Below, piece after piece: positions 17,338-25,562 of a stretch of DNA of 64,000 nucleotides; the stretch's first letter is position 1; every line of letters starts with the position of its first letter. The stretch comes from Candidatus Gastranaerophilales bacterium (GTDB taxonomy: Bacteria > Cyanobacteriota > Vampirovibrionia > Gastranaerophilales > Gastranaerophilaceae). Under the pieces are notes generated by a model. The model was not told the DNA's origin. It saw only the letters and a program-made list of their open reading frames with translations, and did not search any database. The DNA is taken from the NCBI GenBank assembly GCA_944322945.1, contig CALUQN010000001.1, forward strand, positions 124,001-188,000, written 5' to 3'. The position numbers and the translations under genes are program-made.

Positions 17338-19050
17338 CTATTTGTTTAACAATTTTTTATGAAAAGCATTGTGAATATCTAATCTTGTTATTATCCCTTT
17401 TATTTTATCATTTCTTCCGCATACGATTAGCCATTCAGTGTCGTTAGAATGGAGTCTGTAGTATGCAATGTATAAATTATTTTGCGGCGCAATTGTGACC
17501 GGTGAAGGGTTCATTATTTTATCAATGGTTGTAGTTTCTGATATTCCCTGAAAAAGGGCGTCTTCTATGTCTGATTTTGTTATAATTCCGGCAAGTTTAT
17601 TTTTTGAATTCACTATTGGACAGGCTTCGTGTCCGTATTCAGTGATGGTATTTTCTGCGTCTTTGATAGTTGAGTCTGTGTTCAGTGTGATTACGTTATG
17701 AGCCATAAAGTCTTTTACGTATAGGCTGCTTAATAATTTAGCTTCCGGTGATTGTGCCTGATTTACTATGAGGCTTGCGTAAATTGGTCTTTGATTTAAT
17801 TTTTCTGCGACCAAATCGGCAATTGCGGCACTAAGCATTATCGGCAAAATATGCTGGTAGCCGCCTGTCATTTCAAATACCATAACTGCCGCAGTGATTG
17901 GGGTTCTTGCAACTGCCGATAAAAATGCGCCCATTCCAATCATCGCAAGTACAATCGGGTTTACGTCAAGTCCTATTTTGCAGCATACTCCGCCAATTCC
18001 GTAGCCCAGAAAAGAACCCAGCATTAACATCGGCAGAAATATTCCGCCGGCAGCACCGGAGCCGAAACATACCGGCGTTATGAAAAATTTTGCAAGAAAT
18101 ATAACGGCGACTGTACCGATTGCAAATTTATGCTGCAAGAGTAAATCCACCGAGATATTTCCGGAACCAAGAACGTACGGGACAAATAATCCGGCAATTC
18201 CTGTGATAAGTCCTGCTATAGCCGGCTTCGACCAGTTAGGAAGGTTTACTCCCGCAAAGAGTTCGTTGCTTTTAAATATGATTTTTGAAAATAATACCCC
18301 GCAAATTCCTGCCGTAATTCCGAGGATTATACAGGCAGTGATTATGTTTAAGGAAAGTTCTCCGCCAGAAATGTCAGGCAGGCTGAATGAGGGATTTGAG
18401 CCTAAGTAGTGTCTGGCTAGCGATGATGCTGTCACAGTTGCAACCAGTACCGGAAAGAGCAGCGACGGTGAAAATTTTTGTACAAGTTCTTCCAGAACAA
18501 ATACAGTTCCGGCAATCGGTGCATTGAAGGTTGCTCCGATTGCGGCTCCCGCGCCCGAGGCAATAAGTTTATCTTTATCAGTACCTTTCATTTTAAAAAT
18601 TTTACCGACAAGTGCTCCGGCACCAGCGCCAAGCTGGACACTGGGACCTTCCCGCCCTAGTGACAGTCCTGAGCCGATACCGGCAACTCCCGCAAAAAAT
18701 TTGACAAATATGCTGCGTATCCTTGTTAAATTCCCCATTCTTGCCATTGTCATTTTTACATAGGGAATGCCGCTGCCTTTTGTTTCGGGTGCTATCTTAA
18801 ATACTAATAATCCTGAAACAAGCCCGCCTGCTGCAGTTATCAACGGAAATGTAAAATACCTCCATAGAGCCGGCAGGCTGCCGCAATAGGCTGTGATGTG
18901 TTTGAATGTAATGTCTATGCTTATTCTAAACAAAACAACCAGAATCCCTGAAATTAGTCCTACAAGTATAGCTTGCAGAACTATTTTGCTCCGTGCTATT
19001 TCCTGTAGAAAGTATCCGGTTTGTTTGAATATTTTACTGCTTATATTCAT
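17338..19050 (-). CDS. CLC-type chloride channel/antiporter with CBS pair
   Basis: The 570-residue membrane protein moves chloride, probably in exchange for protons. CLC signature motifs are intact: GSGIP (residues 92-96), GREGP (132-136) with the gating Glu134, and GSGAAGGIFLP. FNAPIAGTVFVLEEL carries the pair of acidic residues where the proton glutamate of CLC antiporters sits, which favours exchange over simple channel activity. The C-terminal ~125 residues form two CBS domains (FMAHNVITLNTDSTIKDAEN... and IMNPSPVTIAPQNNLY), which in this family bind adenine nucleotides and regulate transport. It follows the matrixin-like pair by 23 bases on the same strand and may be co-transcribed with it. 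Confidence 0.93.
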   Translation of the reverse strand: MNISSKIFKQTGYFLQEIARSKIVLQAILVGLISGILVVLFRISIDITFKHITAYCGSLPALWRYFTFPLITAAGGLVSGLLVFKIAPETKGSGIPYVKMTMARMGNLTRIRSIFVKFFAGVAGIGSGLSLGREGPSVQLGAGAGALVGKIFKMKGTDKDKLIASGAGAAIGATFNAPIAGTVFVLEELVQKFSPSLLFPVLVATVTASSLARHYLGSNPSFSLPDISGGELSLNIITACIILGITAGICGVLFSKIIFKSNELFAGVNLPNWSKPAIAGLITGIAGLFVPYVLGSGNISVDLLLQHKFAIGTVAVIFLAKFFITPVCFGSGAAGGIFLPMLMLGSFLGYGIGGVCCKIGLDVNPIVLAMIGMGAFLSAVARTPITAAVMVFEMTGGYQHILPIMLSAAIADLVAEKLNQRPIYASLIVNQAQSPEAKLLSSLYVKDFMAHNVITLNTDSTIKDAENTITEYGHEACPIVNSKNKLAGIITKSDIEDALFQGISETTTIDKIMNPSPVTIAPQNNLYIAYYRLHSNDTEWLIVCGRNDKIKGIITRLDIHNAFHKKLLNK

Positions 19051-19073
19051 ATATTTATCTTATCGCAAATTTT

Positions 19074-19604
19074 TTAATCAGGCAGATAGATTTTTTTCAG
19101 CATATTCAAATCGTTCCCGGAAATGTAAGTTTGTCCGTGCAAATCCGGATACATAATATCACCGCGTGATGATGAGTGAGGAAGACCGAGAGCGTGCCCG
19201 ATTTCGTGCAGTGAAATTTCATAAAGCTCTTTGTCGTTCAGTGTTCTGCCGGTTTGGGGACTGAGCAGGAATATTGTCAGGTCAGCTTTGGAATAAAATC
19301 CAAGAGGACTTTGGGTTACGGCAAGACCTACAGCGTTTGAAAAATCTTTCTTTTGAACTCTTGGATTTTTGTCATCAAATTTTACGTGCAGCGAAGAAGC
19401 AAGTTTGGAGTCTTTCATTCTGAATGTGACAATTTCACCGGATGCGGTCTGCCATGTTTCAAATGCTTTTTCCACAATAGGTTTTTTCGGGTGGTCTTGT
19501 ATATATACATTCAACGGAAAGTATCCCCATCGCGGAGTCTTCCACGCAAGTGCAGTTCCGCAGAATATTATTGTCAGTAATATTACAAATAAGAATTTTT
19601 TCAT
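19074..19604 (-). CDS. Small secreted matrixin-like zinc metalloprotease
   Basis: The 176-residue protein has a Sec signal peptide (MKKFLFVILLTIIFCGTALA, cleavage near residue 20) and a complete metzincin active site HEIGHALGLPH at residues 133-143: His133, His137 and His143 bind zinc and Glu134 is the base. The Met-turn is present as DIMYP (149-153). The mature part is a minimal matrixin catalytic domain, so it probably cleaves extracellular or periplasmic proteins. No propeptide with a cysteine switch is visible. It begins 2 bases after the stop codon of a paralogue that also has the W/F-x-x-PRW-x-(F/Y)FP-x-x-VYx start, so the two form an operon made by tandem duplication. Confidence 0.88.
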   Translation of the reverse strand: MKKFLFVILLTIIFCGTALAWKTPRWGYFPLNVYIQDHPKKPIVEKAFETWQTASGEIVTFRMKDSKLASSLHVKFDDKNPRVQKKDFSNAVGLAVTQSPLGFYSKADLTIFLLSPQTGRTLNDKELYEISLHEIGHALGLPHSSSRGDIMYPDLHGQTYISGNDLNMLKKIYLPD

Positions 19605-19606
19605 TG

Positions 19607-20158
19607 TTATTCTTCAGACTCTTTATATTTTATTATTGTATCTTTTATTGATGTTTCTTTGTAGGTTTTTTCAAGCACCTCAATATCTTTGTCCTGAAGC
19701 TCTACAGGCTGCTCGATCTGGTCATAATAATTTTTTGTCGTGATGTAACCGGGTTCTTCAATAAGCTGTAAAGCCAGCGCATTGGCGGTTTCGTGCAGTG
19801 CTGCGGCTTTAAATCTTGCGTCGGAAAGCTTTTTGCCGCCGACAGAGTCCGCAAGCTTGACATCGACTTTGAATAAATATGTCGTTGCTGCGTGTATATC
19901 AGTTGAGCCGGGGGTGTCAGCATCCTCAACAACTTCAAATACAATATTTGCGGAAATTTTGCTCTTTGATTGTTTGAAGCTGATAAGCCCGCCGGATTTT
20001 GTGCTCCAGTCGTTCAATGCTGCGTTAATCGTTTCATATCTCGCGCCCTCTGGTACATAAACTTTTACCGGAAAAAAGCTCCATCTGGGCATTGTGAAAG
20101 CCAGTGCGGCTGCTGTTGTTCCAAATAATAAACCTAAAATTAATAATATCTTTTTCAT
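19607..20158 (-). CDS. Matrixin-like paralogue with degenerate zinc site
   Basis: I set the start at the ATG at 20158 (183 residues); a TTG three codons upstream is less likely. A signal peptide (MKKILLILGLLFGTTAAALA) is followed by FTMPRWSFFPVKVYVPEG, clearly related to the neighbouring protease (TPRWGYFPLNVYIQD). At the place of HEIGHALGLPH this protein has HETANALALQL (residues 122-132): the second and third zinc histidines are replaced, so the protein is probably not a protease. Length and reading frame are intact, so it is retained rather than decaying. It may serve as an inhibitor, partner or ligand-binding version of its neighbour. It is the promoter-proximal gene of the pair. Confidence 0.75.
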   Translation of the reverse strand: MKKILLILGLLFGTTAAALAFTMPRWSFFPVKVYVPEGARYETINAALNDWSTKSGGLISFKQSKSKISANIVFEVVEDADTPGSTDIHAATTYLFKVDVKLADSVGGKKLSDARFKAAALHETANALALQLIEEPGYITTKNYYDQIEQPVELQDKDIEVLEKTYKETSIKDTIIKYKESEE

Positions 20159-20274
20159 AATCTTCAATATAACATTTTTTTTTAATTTTGTACATACTGC
20201 ATATTATCCTACTATGGGTATTGAGTTTTTTGACGTTTTGCGCTATCCTTTAATTTGAAGATAAGGGAGAGTAT

Positions 20275-21579
20275 ATGACTACAGAAGTTCAAGAAGAATT
20301 AAAGGTTATAAACGATGCAATCAAAGAGGTTGCTAATTTTGTTCAGACGGATGAGACTGTAAAACCTGATTTTAACGAGTATATCAGGACTATCAGCGGC
20401 GGCAAGCCCCAGTCAATTAATTTTCAATCCGCCTGTTTTAACTACATTTTCGAAAGAAATCTCGGAGAAGAACATAAATCTATTTTTGAACTGTATCTGG
20501 AAAATACCAAAAAAGTCGACGCAGCAACAAAAAAAGTTATAAAAGCACTCCAAAAGTCAGTATCTTCGGTCTTTGAAGTTAAAAAGGTTCATAGAACAGG
20601 CTTTGAACTGGATAATATTATTAACGAGAAATTGTATAATGTTACATCGTTAGTCAAGATGACTTCTTTCCGCGGAATCGGTCCCGGTCAATTTGTTGTT
20701 GCTAGAATATTCAAATACAACAAAGAACATTATCTGTTGGAAATTTCAGGGGTTCTTTCTTCCTCAAGACGCGATGATGCTTTGAGATTTTCGGTCGCGA
20801 AGATTATACAAAATCCTGAACTTGTTTACATGGATAACCCTGAAAAATTGAAGGAAATCGAAAAAAATGTCGCAAAATTGTATAAAGATTTTGTAGATTA
20901 TTTTGGCGCTGATGAGGTTGTTACAACCAATAAATACGCGGATGACATCATCGGTTTGTTTAATGATTATGCAGAAAGCGGTGAAAAACGAGAGTTCTCT
21001 GACAAAATTCACGAGCCGGCAGCTTACAGATTTTTCAACGTGAGTGAGTTTAACAACTCTTATTCAAACTTTTTGGAAAATTCACTTGGCGGATTCTCCT
21101 CTCATAAGGAAGAATATGATGTAGGCATTCTCTTTGATGAAGAGCTCGGACTGTATGCAGTGCCGTTTTATGCGACCTTTAACAAAATATTTGAAGCTAA
21201 AGATTATTCAAAAATCATCAATTACGACAAATGTATTGAATATATGCTCAGAAATGACAAGCTTTCAGCAAACTTAATCAGAAGAGTTGCAGCAAAACAC
21301 GATAATTTTATGCAGGTGGTAAATGCTGTTTTGAAAAAAGACTACACACTGAATGAGCTTCTGCAAAAATATAAGGCGCCTTATCTGGAACAAAAAATCT
21401 TTTCTTCAACAACCGTCCTGTATAAATCAAAAGCGTTCTCACGGACTCTCGGGATTATAGAAGAACACGAAGAGCGCCCGAAAATTGATACCACCGGTGT
21501 CGGCAGAAATGACCCGTGTCCTTGCGGAAGCGGTAAAAAGTTTAAAAAATGCTGCGGTGCCGCTGCTCTAAACAATTAA
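20275..21579 (+). CDS. SEC-C motif protein of unknown function
   Basis: The 434-residue cytoplasmic protein ends in [19 protein letters not shown], a SEC-C zinc finger with ligands C-x-C and CC, the motif that ends SecA and many unrelated proteins. The remaining ~410 residues are helix-rich with no motif I recognise; the middle contains [22 protein letters not shown], which could be a small beta domain. SEC-C tails often mediate binding to ribosomes or SecB-like partners, but that is family knowledge, not seen here. AAGGGAGAGTAT before the ATG supports the start. It converges with maf, overlapping its end by 12 bases. Confidence 0.75.
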   Translation: MTTEVQEELKVINDAIKEVANFVQTDETVKPDFNEYIRTISGGKPQSINFQSACFNYIFERNLGEEHKSIFELYLENTKKVDAATKKVIKALQKSVSSVFEVKKVHRTGFELDNIINEKLYNVTSLVKMTSFRGIGPGQFVVARIFKYNKEHYLLEISGVLSSSRRDDALRFSVAKIIQNPELVYMDNPEKLKEIEKNVAKLYKDFVDYFGADEVVTTNKYADDIIGLFNDYAESGEKREFSDKIHEPAAYRFFNVSEFNNSYSNFLENSLGGFSSHKEEYDVGILFDEELGLYAVPFYATFNKIFEAKDYSKIINYDKCIEYMLRNDKLSANLIRRVAAKHDNFMQVVNAVLKKDYTLNELLQKYKAPYLEQKIFSSTTVLYKSKAFSRTLGIIEEHEERPKIDTTGVGRNDPCPCGSGKKFKKCCGAAALNN

Positions 21580-22128
21580 TTCCATAAGAGCTTCAGGACA
21601 CAAGCCTATAATGTTTTTGAAACTGCCTTCCACGTTTTTGACAAACCCGGAGGGCAGTTCCTGTATTCCGTATGCACCGGCCTTGTCAAGCGGTTTGTAA
21701 TCTCTTACGTAGGATTGTATCATTGGCTCTGTCAGAGTCTCAAATTCGACAAATGAAGTAACTGATGTCTTTTTGACTGTGTGAGCTTTTGTATTTATAA
21801 CCGCGATGGCCGTGACTACCATGTGTTTCCGTCCGGAAAGCCGCTTTAGCATAGAGATTGCCTCTTCTTCGTCTTTTGGTTTGCCTAAAATTTCGTTATC
21901 TATAACTACCATTGTATCAGCACCTATTACAAGAGCCTCTTCCGGTGTCCGTTGGGCAACTTCAAGGGCTTTATTATACGCGAGCTTCTCTATAAAATCA
22001 TAAGAAAAAACCGTCTGTGTATGATCTTCTTCATACCTTGACGGCTTGACTTCAAATTTTAATTTAGTTTCTTTTAAGATATTTTGTCTTCTGGGAGAAG
22101 AAGACGCAAGTATAATTTTTCCCATCAT
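21568..22128 (-). CDS. maf: Maf-like nucleoside triphosphate pyrophosphatase
   Basis: The 186-residue enzyme belongs to the Maf/HAM1-like family, which hydrolyses non-canonical or pyrimidine nucleotides (dTTP/UTP or modified forms) to monophosphates and pyrophosphate. [13 protein letters not shown] at residues 5-17 is the Maf signature. [11 protein letters not shown] and [26 protein letters not shown] provide the catalytic acidic residues and the conserved central helix; DKAGAYGIQ and [12 protein letters not shown] complete the family pattern. Length is normal. AGAAGGA lies in front of the ATG. The last 12 bases overlap the end of the convergent SEC-C gene. Confidence 0.92.
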   Translation of the reverse strand: MMGKIILASSSPRRQNILKETKLKFEVKPSRYEEDHTQTVFSYDFIEKLAYNKALEVAQRTPEEALVIGADTMVVIDNEILGKPKDEEEAISMLKRLSGRKHMVVTAIAVINTKAHTVKKTSVTSFVEFETLTEPMIQSYVRDYKPLDKAGAYGIQELPSGFVKNVEGSFKNIIGLCPEALMELIV

Positions 22129-22201
22129 CAGTTCCTTCTATCCGCTCTGCAAATACAGTTTAGCAGAAAAATAAAAGGAACTAAAACTTTGGAAATCGAA
22201 C

Positions 22202-22441
22202 TTATTGTAAAGTTCTTGTTCGGTTATATCTTGCTGTTTTAGCATTTATTGCATAACAGGCGATATTTAGTCGTTGTTTTAACAACATCATATTCCTGCT
22301 CATACTTGCATAATCATTCATAGCGCCCATCATCTTATCCGGGTCAACCATTGATTCCATATTGTCGTGGTTGTCTACGCGTTCGTCTTGGTATTTTTTG
22401 ACCAGTAGCTGGTCGATGTAATCTTCAGCACCTATTGCCAT
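22202..22441 (-). CDS. Small Met-rich hypothetical protein (79 residues)
   Basis: I do not recognise this protein. It is 79 residues, without signal peptide, with an acidic first half (AEDYIDQLLVKKYQDERVDNHDN) and a Met-rich helical middle (MMGAMNDYASMSRNMMLLKQRLN). A strong ribosome-binding site, GGGAGGATCGGC, directly precedes the ATG and is the main evidence that this small gene is real. It follows maf by about 70 bases on the same strand but upstream, so it would be transcribed before maf. The Ala/Tyr/Lys C-terminus ends in RYNRTRTLQ. Confidence 0.65.
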   Translation of the reverse strand: MAIGAEDYIDQLLVKKYQDERVDNHDNMESMVDPDKMMGAMNDYASMSRNMMLLKQRLNIACYAINAKTARYNRTRTLQ

Positions 22442-22620
22442 GCCGATCCTCCCTATTGAATTGTGTGTGATGAGAAAGTTAAAATATCCTAAATATATTC
22501 CTTATGTATATACAAAGTATTTTTTGATTTGAAAATTGCCTTTTTTATTCCAAATGTGAAGAAATGTTAAAATAAATTTTCAAAATGAGTTTTTTTTGCT
22601 CCAAAGTTTATAATAGATAT

Positions 22621-24264
22621 ATGAAAGAGATTAGTATAATTGCACCGTTAAAAAAGCCTGAAGATATTGAATTATTCTGCAAATCCACCAATTGCCGGTC
22701 TTATTACGTTTATTACAAGAAGTTTTTGAACAATAATTTTGAGTACGTAGACGAGTTTGTAGCTGCGGCAAAGCGTCTTGGGTGCAAATTATACATCAAC
22801 TTCAAGCACGACATTACGGAGGAAAACCTGCCGGAAATCAAAAAAATGCTTAAATTCCTCAAAACTGCCGGAATTGACGGAATTTTTATCAATAGTTTTG
22901 CAATGCTGGAGGCAATAAAGGTTTTTAAGCTGCCGTTTGACGTTATTGTTGATTCCTATTTTGACATACATAATTTGTCTGGGATTGATTTTATCAACAG
23001 TTTCCACAAGGTTAACGGGGTTATCATCACGGAAGAAATCTATATGAAAAATATAGCCAAGATTAAAAAATACACAAATCTTCCGCTGGCGATAGATTCG
23101 GATAATCTGCCGTGGTGTGCGGAAGATATTATAAAGCTCAATGCAATTGACCACGTTGTTATAAAAGGCAAATTTGCTTCATCTGACGAAATCCTTGAGG
23201 GAATTGAGCTTGTGGAAAAAATTCTTGAGAAGCCTAAACTTTTCAAAAACCAAAAACTGCCGTTCAAGCACGTTAGAAAATGTATTTACCAGACAAACCA
23301 CTTTTCCGGAGATATGGTGAGCGCGCAAGGACGTGATTTCAAGTTTAGCCGGCATATCCAGAATTTTGAGTGGGATATTAAACGAGCCAGAGTGTCGAAG
23401 ACAATTAATTATGACCGAAATGCCGATATAAAGATAAATTTGCGGCTTTCCGAGCTTGAACAGCTAAAGGAACTTCATAAATATATTAAAAAAATCGGCA
23501 CAAACCCTATATACTCTATCGAATACGGTGAAATCCTTTCTACAGCTGACCTTGCGACAAGCAGCTTTCACGATATTATTTTAAAGGTCAAAAAATTCTG
23601 CACGGATAACGGCATACATTTTCAGCTCTCCACCCCGAGAATACTGATAGAGCGAGATTTTGACAGGGTTTTTGAGTATGAAAAGCAGATTTTGCTGGAT
23701 GAACCGGCTCCGTCATCATTGATTATAAACAATATAGGCTATTTCTGGGCAGTCATAAATGACCCAGAAATTAACCACATTTCGCTTGAAATTGGACAGG
23801 GGATTAATTTGCTTAACAGTATGTCAATCAAGTGCCTGAATAACCTGCATCAGCTGAATACGGTTGATTTTACGTCGTTTAACGATGTTGAAAGCGTTAT
23901 CAAAACACTGAAAAAAGTCCGTAACGTAATTGAAAATAAAAAATACACAATTGCCGGCAATATCAGGGTGCCGAGTCTGGGTTTGTGCCCGTTGAACAAT
24001 GACAGCGCAATAATTTCGCGGCTTTCGTGTAAAGCGCCCTGCCACAGAGGCGGATATGCCTTAAAAGACCCGTCATTGAAAAAGATTTACCCGTTCACCT
24101 GCGACGGATTTTGCAGAATGCACATGTTTGAAGACAGAATTCTTGAGGATTTCAGCTGTATAGATGAACTAACTGATGCCGGTATAAATGAATTGGTCTT
24201 TGATTTCAGCGCACTGCCGGCAAAATACGTCCCGATATTGTTGGATAAGTATTTCAACAGGTAA
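22621..24264 (+). CDS. Peptidase U32-related protein
   Basis: I set the start at the ATG at 22621 (547 residues); codons upstream of it are unlike the family. The N-terminal half reads like a U32-type TIM barrel (LYINFKHDITEENLPEIKKMLKFL, GIDGIFINSFAMLEAI, NGVIITEEIY). A second region (residues about 265-510) repeats barrel-like elements and includes a cysteine cluster: LGLCPLNN, SCKAPCHRGGY and FTCDGFCRMHMF. U32 proteins such as UbiU/UbiV, TrhP and RlhA bind an iron-sulfur cluster through four cysteines and hydroxylate tRNA, rRNA or ubiquinone precursors; the cysteines here suggest the same. The family assignment is by eye and moderate. No ribosome-binding site is obvious. Confidence 0.5.
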   Translation: MKEISIIAPLKKPEDIELFCKSTNCRSYYVYYKKFLNNNFEYVDEFVAAAKRLGCKLYINFKHDITEENLPEIKKMLKFLKTAGIDGIFINSFAMLEAIKVFKLPFDVIVDSYFDIHNLSGIDFINSFHKVNGVIITEEIYMKNIAKIKKYTNLPLAIDSDNLPWCAEDIIKLNAIDHVVIKGKFASSDEILEGIELVEKILEKPKLFKNQKLPFKHVRKCIYQTNHFSGDMVSAQGRDFKFSRHIQNFEWDIKRARVSKTINYDRNADIKINLRLSELEQLKELHKYIKKIGTNPIYSIEYGEILSTADLATSSFHDIILKVKKFCTDNGIHFQLSTPRILIERDFDRVFEYEKQILLDEPAPSSLIINNIGYFWAVINDPEINHISLEIGQGINLLNSMSIKCLNNLHQLNTVDFTSFNDVESVIKTLKKVRNVIENKKYTIAGNIRVPSLGLCPLNNDSAIISRLSCKAPCHRGGYALKDPSLKKIYPFTCDGFCRMHMFEDRILEDFSCIDELTDAGINELVFDFSALPAKYVPILLDKYFNR

Positions 24265-24321
24265 TTGTAAGCTATTTGATGGGTTGGACAATTTCATCCG
24301 GCACAGTCTCTACTTTTATAA

Positions 24322-24540
24322 TTATTTTATCGGAATAAGTGTATTCAAATCAACATCAAGTGCTTTAGCTATTGATATAACCGTGAATAAAGTAGGGTTG
24401 CCGACGCCGCGTTCTATCATGTTAACAGTATCAAGCGAGACCCCGGCTTTTGTAGCTAAATTAAGCTGGGATATTTTGCGTTTTGCCCGCTCAACACGCA
24501 TGTTTTTGGCTAGCTCATCATAGTATTTCTGCATGTTCAT
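24322..24540 (-). CDS. XRE-family transcriptional regulator
   Basis: The 72-residue protein is a single helix-turn-helix domain: MRVERAKRKISQLNLATKAGVSLDTVNMIERGVGNPTLFTVISIAKALDV covers the five-helix Cro/cI fold, with QLNLATKAGVSLDTVNMIE as the turn and recognition helix. Nothing else is attached, so it acts as a small dimeric repressor or activator. It is divergent from the prepilin gene at 24648, and the DNA between them holds a consensus promoter and a palindromic AT-rich segment, so regulation of the prepilin and of itself is the simplest reading. Confidence 0.88.
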   Translation of the reverse strand: MNMQKYYDELAKNMRVERAKRKISQLNLATKAGVSLDTVNMIERGVGNPTLFTVISIAKALDVDLNTLIPIK

Positions 24541-24557
24541 TTATTAATTTTATAATA

Positions 24558-24585
24558 TTGACAAATGTTGAATGCGGAATATAAT
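24558..24585 (+). promoter_or_regulatory. Consensus promoter for the second prepilin
   Basis: TTGACA at 24558-24563, a 16-base spacer, and TATAAT at 24580-24585 match both sigma-70 hexamers perfectly. Transcription would start near 24592, about 55 bases before the prepilin ATG. Confidence 0.8.
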
Positions 24586-24623
24586 ATTAATATTACGGAA
24601 TATATTCAGTATTATTAATATCT
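24578..24623. promoter_or_regulatory. Candidate operator: AT-rich inverted repeats
   Basis: Overlapping and just downstream of the -10 element are AATATTAATATT and ATTATTAATAT flanking the perfect palindrome GAATATATTC (24598-24607). The position would let a bound protein block transcription. The XRE regulator encoded alongside is the natural candidate. Confidence 0.4.
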
Positions 24624-24647
24624 TATTCTTAATTTGAGGATTTTTTA

Positions 24648-25385
24648 ATGAAAAAGAAGGTGCATAGAGCTTTTACGTTGGCAGAAGTTTTAATAACTCT
24701 TGGGGTAATCGGTGTTGTTGCGGCAATGACTCTACCTACTCTTATGAGTCATTATTCAAGGGTTGTTATGTCAGCGCGTAACAAAAAATTTGTAAGTTCA
24801 ATAAATCAGGCCGTCCTTCGCTCAACTGCAGATAACGGCCCGCCGAATGAATGGCCTAAACATATTCTTTATCACGACCCGGAATCTTTATATGACTGGT
24901 TTGATGAATATATTATACAATATATGAAAATTTTAAAAGACTGCAGGCATGATCCGGTTGGCTGTATCGCGGAATACAGCTACTGTCATACACCGGATAG
25001 ATGTTACTCTGCAAACGGAATAGGTAACTCTAATGTTTTATATGTATTTAATGACGGGAGTATGATTATTGCGCTTACCGGCGGCGGATTGGATCAAGAA
25101 ACAGGTATAACTACGGGTTTGACAATACACATGCGTTTTGATGCAAACGGTTATGCAAAGCCTAATCAGTACGGGCGCGATATTTTTTCATACAGATTTA
25201 CGGTTGCAAAAGACAAGTTCTATATCCACTGTGATAACCATAAAAGTTTAACAGGCGGTACTGTATCTACAAATGACAGCAGAGAATCTCTTATTGAAGC
25301 CTGCAAAACAAATCCTCAAACTTGCAGCTGCCTTTTGATGAAAGATAATTATGAATTCAAAGCAGACTATCCGTTCAGGTTGTAG
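24648..25385 (+). CDS. Type IV prepilin-like secreted protein (second)
   Basis: The 245-residue protein starts MKKKVHRA followed by FTLAEVLITLGVIGVVAAM and so is a close relative of the prepilin at 15566-16216 in its first 30 residues. The residue before the cleavage site is Ala rather than the usual Gly; Glu is at +5. The C-terminal head has at least ten cysteines (DCRHD, GCIAEYSYC, DRCYS, HCDNH, EACKTN, TCSCLL), fitting a disulfide-stabilised extracellular domain. It could be a minor pilin, pseudopilin or competence-type subunit. A TTGACA-N16-TATAAT promoter and GAGG ribosome-binding site precede it; the XRE gene is divergent. Confidence 0.87.
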   Translation: MKKKVHRAFTLAEVLITLGVIGVVAAMTLPTLMSHYSRVVMSARNKKFVSSINQAVLRSTADNGPPNEWPKHILYHDPESLYDWFDEYIIQYMKILKDCRHDPVGCIAEYSYCHTPDRCYSANGIGNSNVLYVFNDGSMIIALTGGGLDQETGITTGLTIHMRFDANGYAKPNQYGRDIFSYRFTVAKDKFYIHCDNHKSLTGGTVSTNDSRESLIEACKTNPQTCSCLLMKDNYEFKADYPFRL

Positions 25386-25562
25386 TTTTTTACTTGTTAA
25401 GTCTGTGATTATACTATCTTTTTCCAAAGAAAAATTTGTCAATTTATTGTAAATTTTTTGTAATATATTGGCAAATTTTTTATTTACATATTTTCTATAA
25501 TTAAAATTTTGAAGTATTATGACAAAAATACTTAATTAAGGGGTATATGAGAAAGGTATTAG

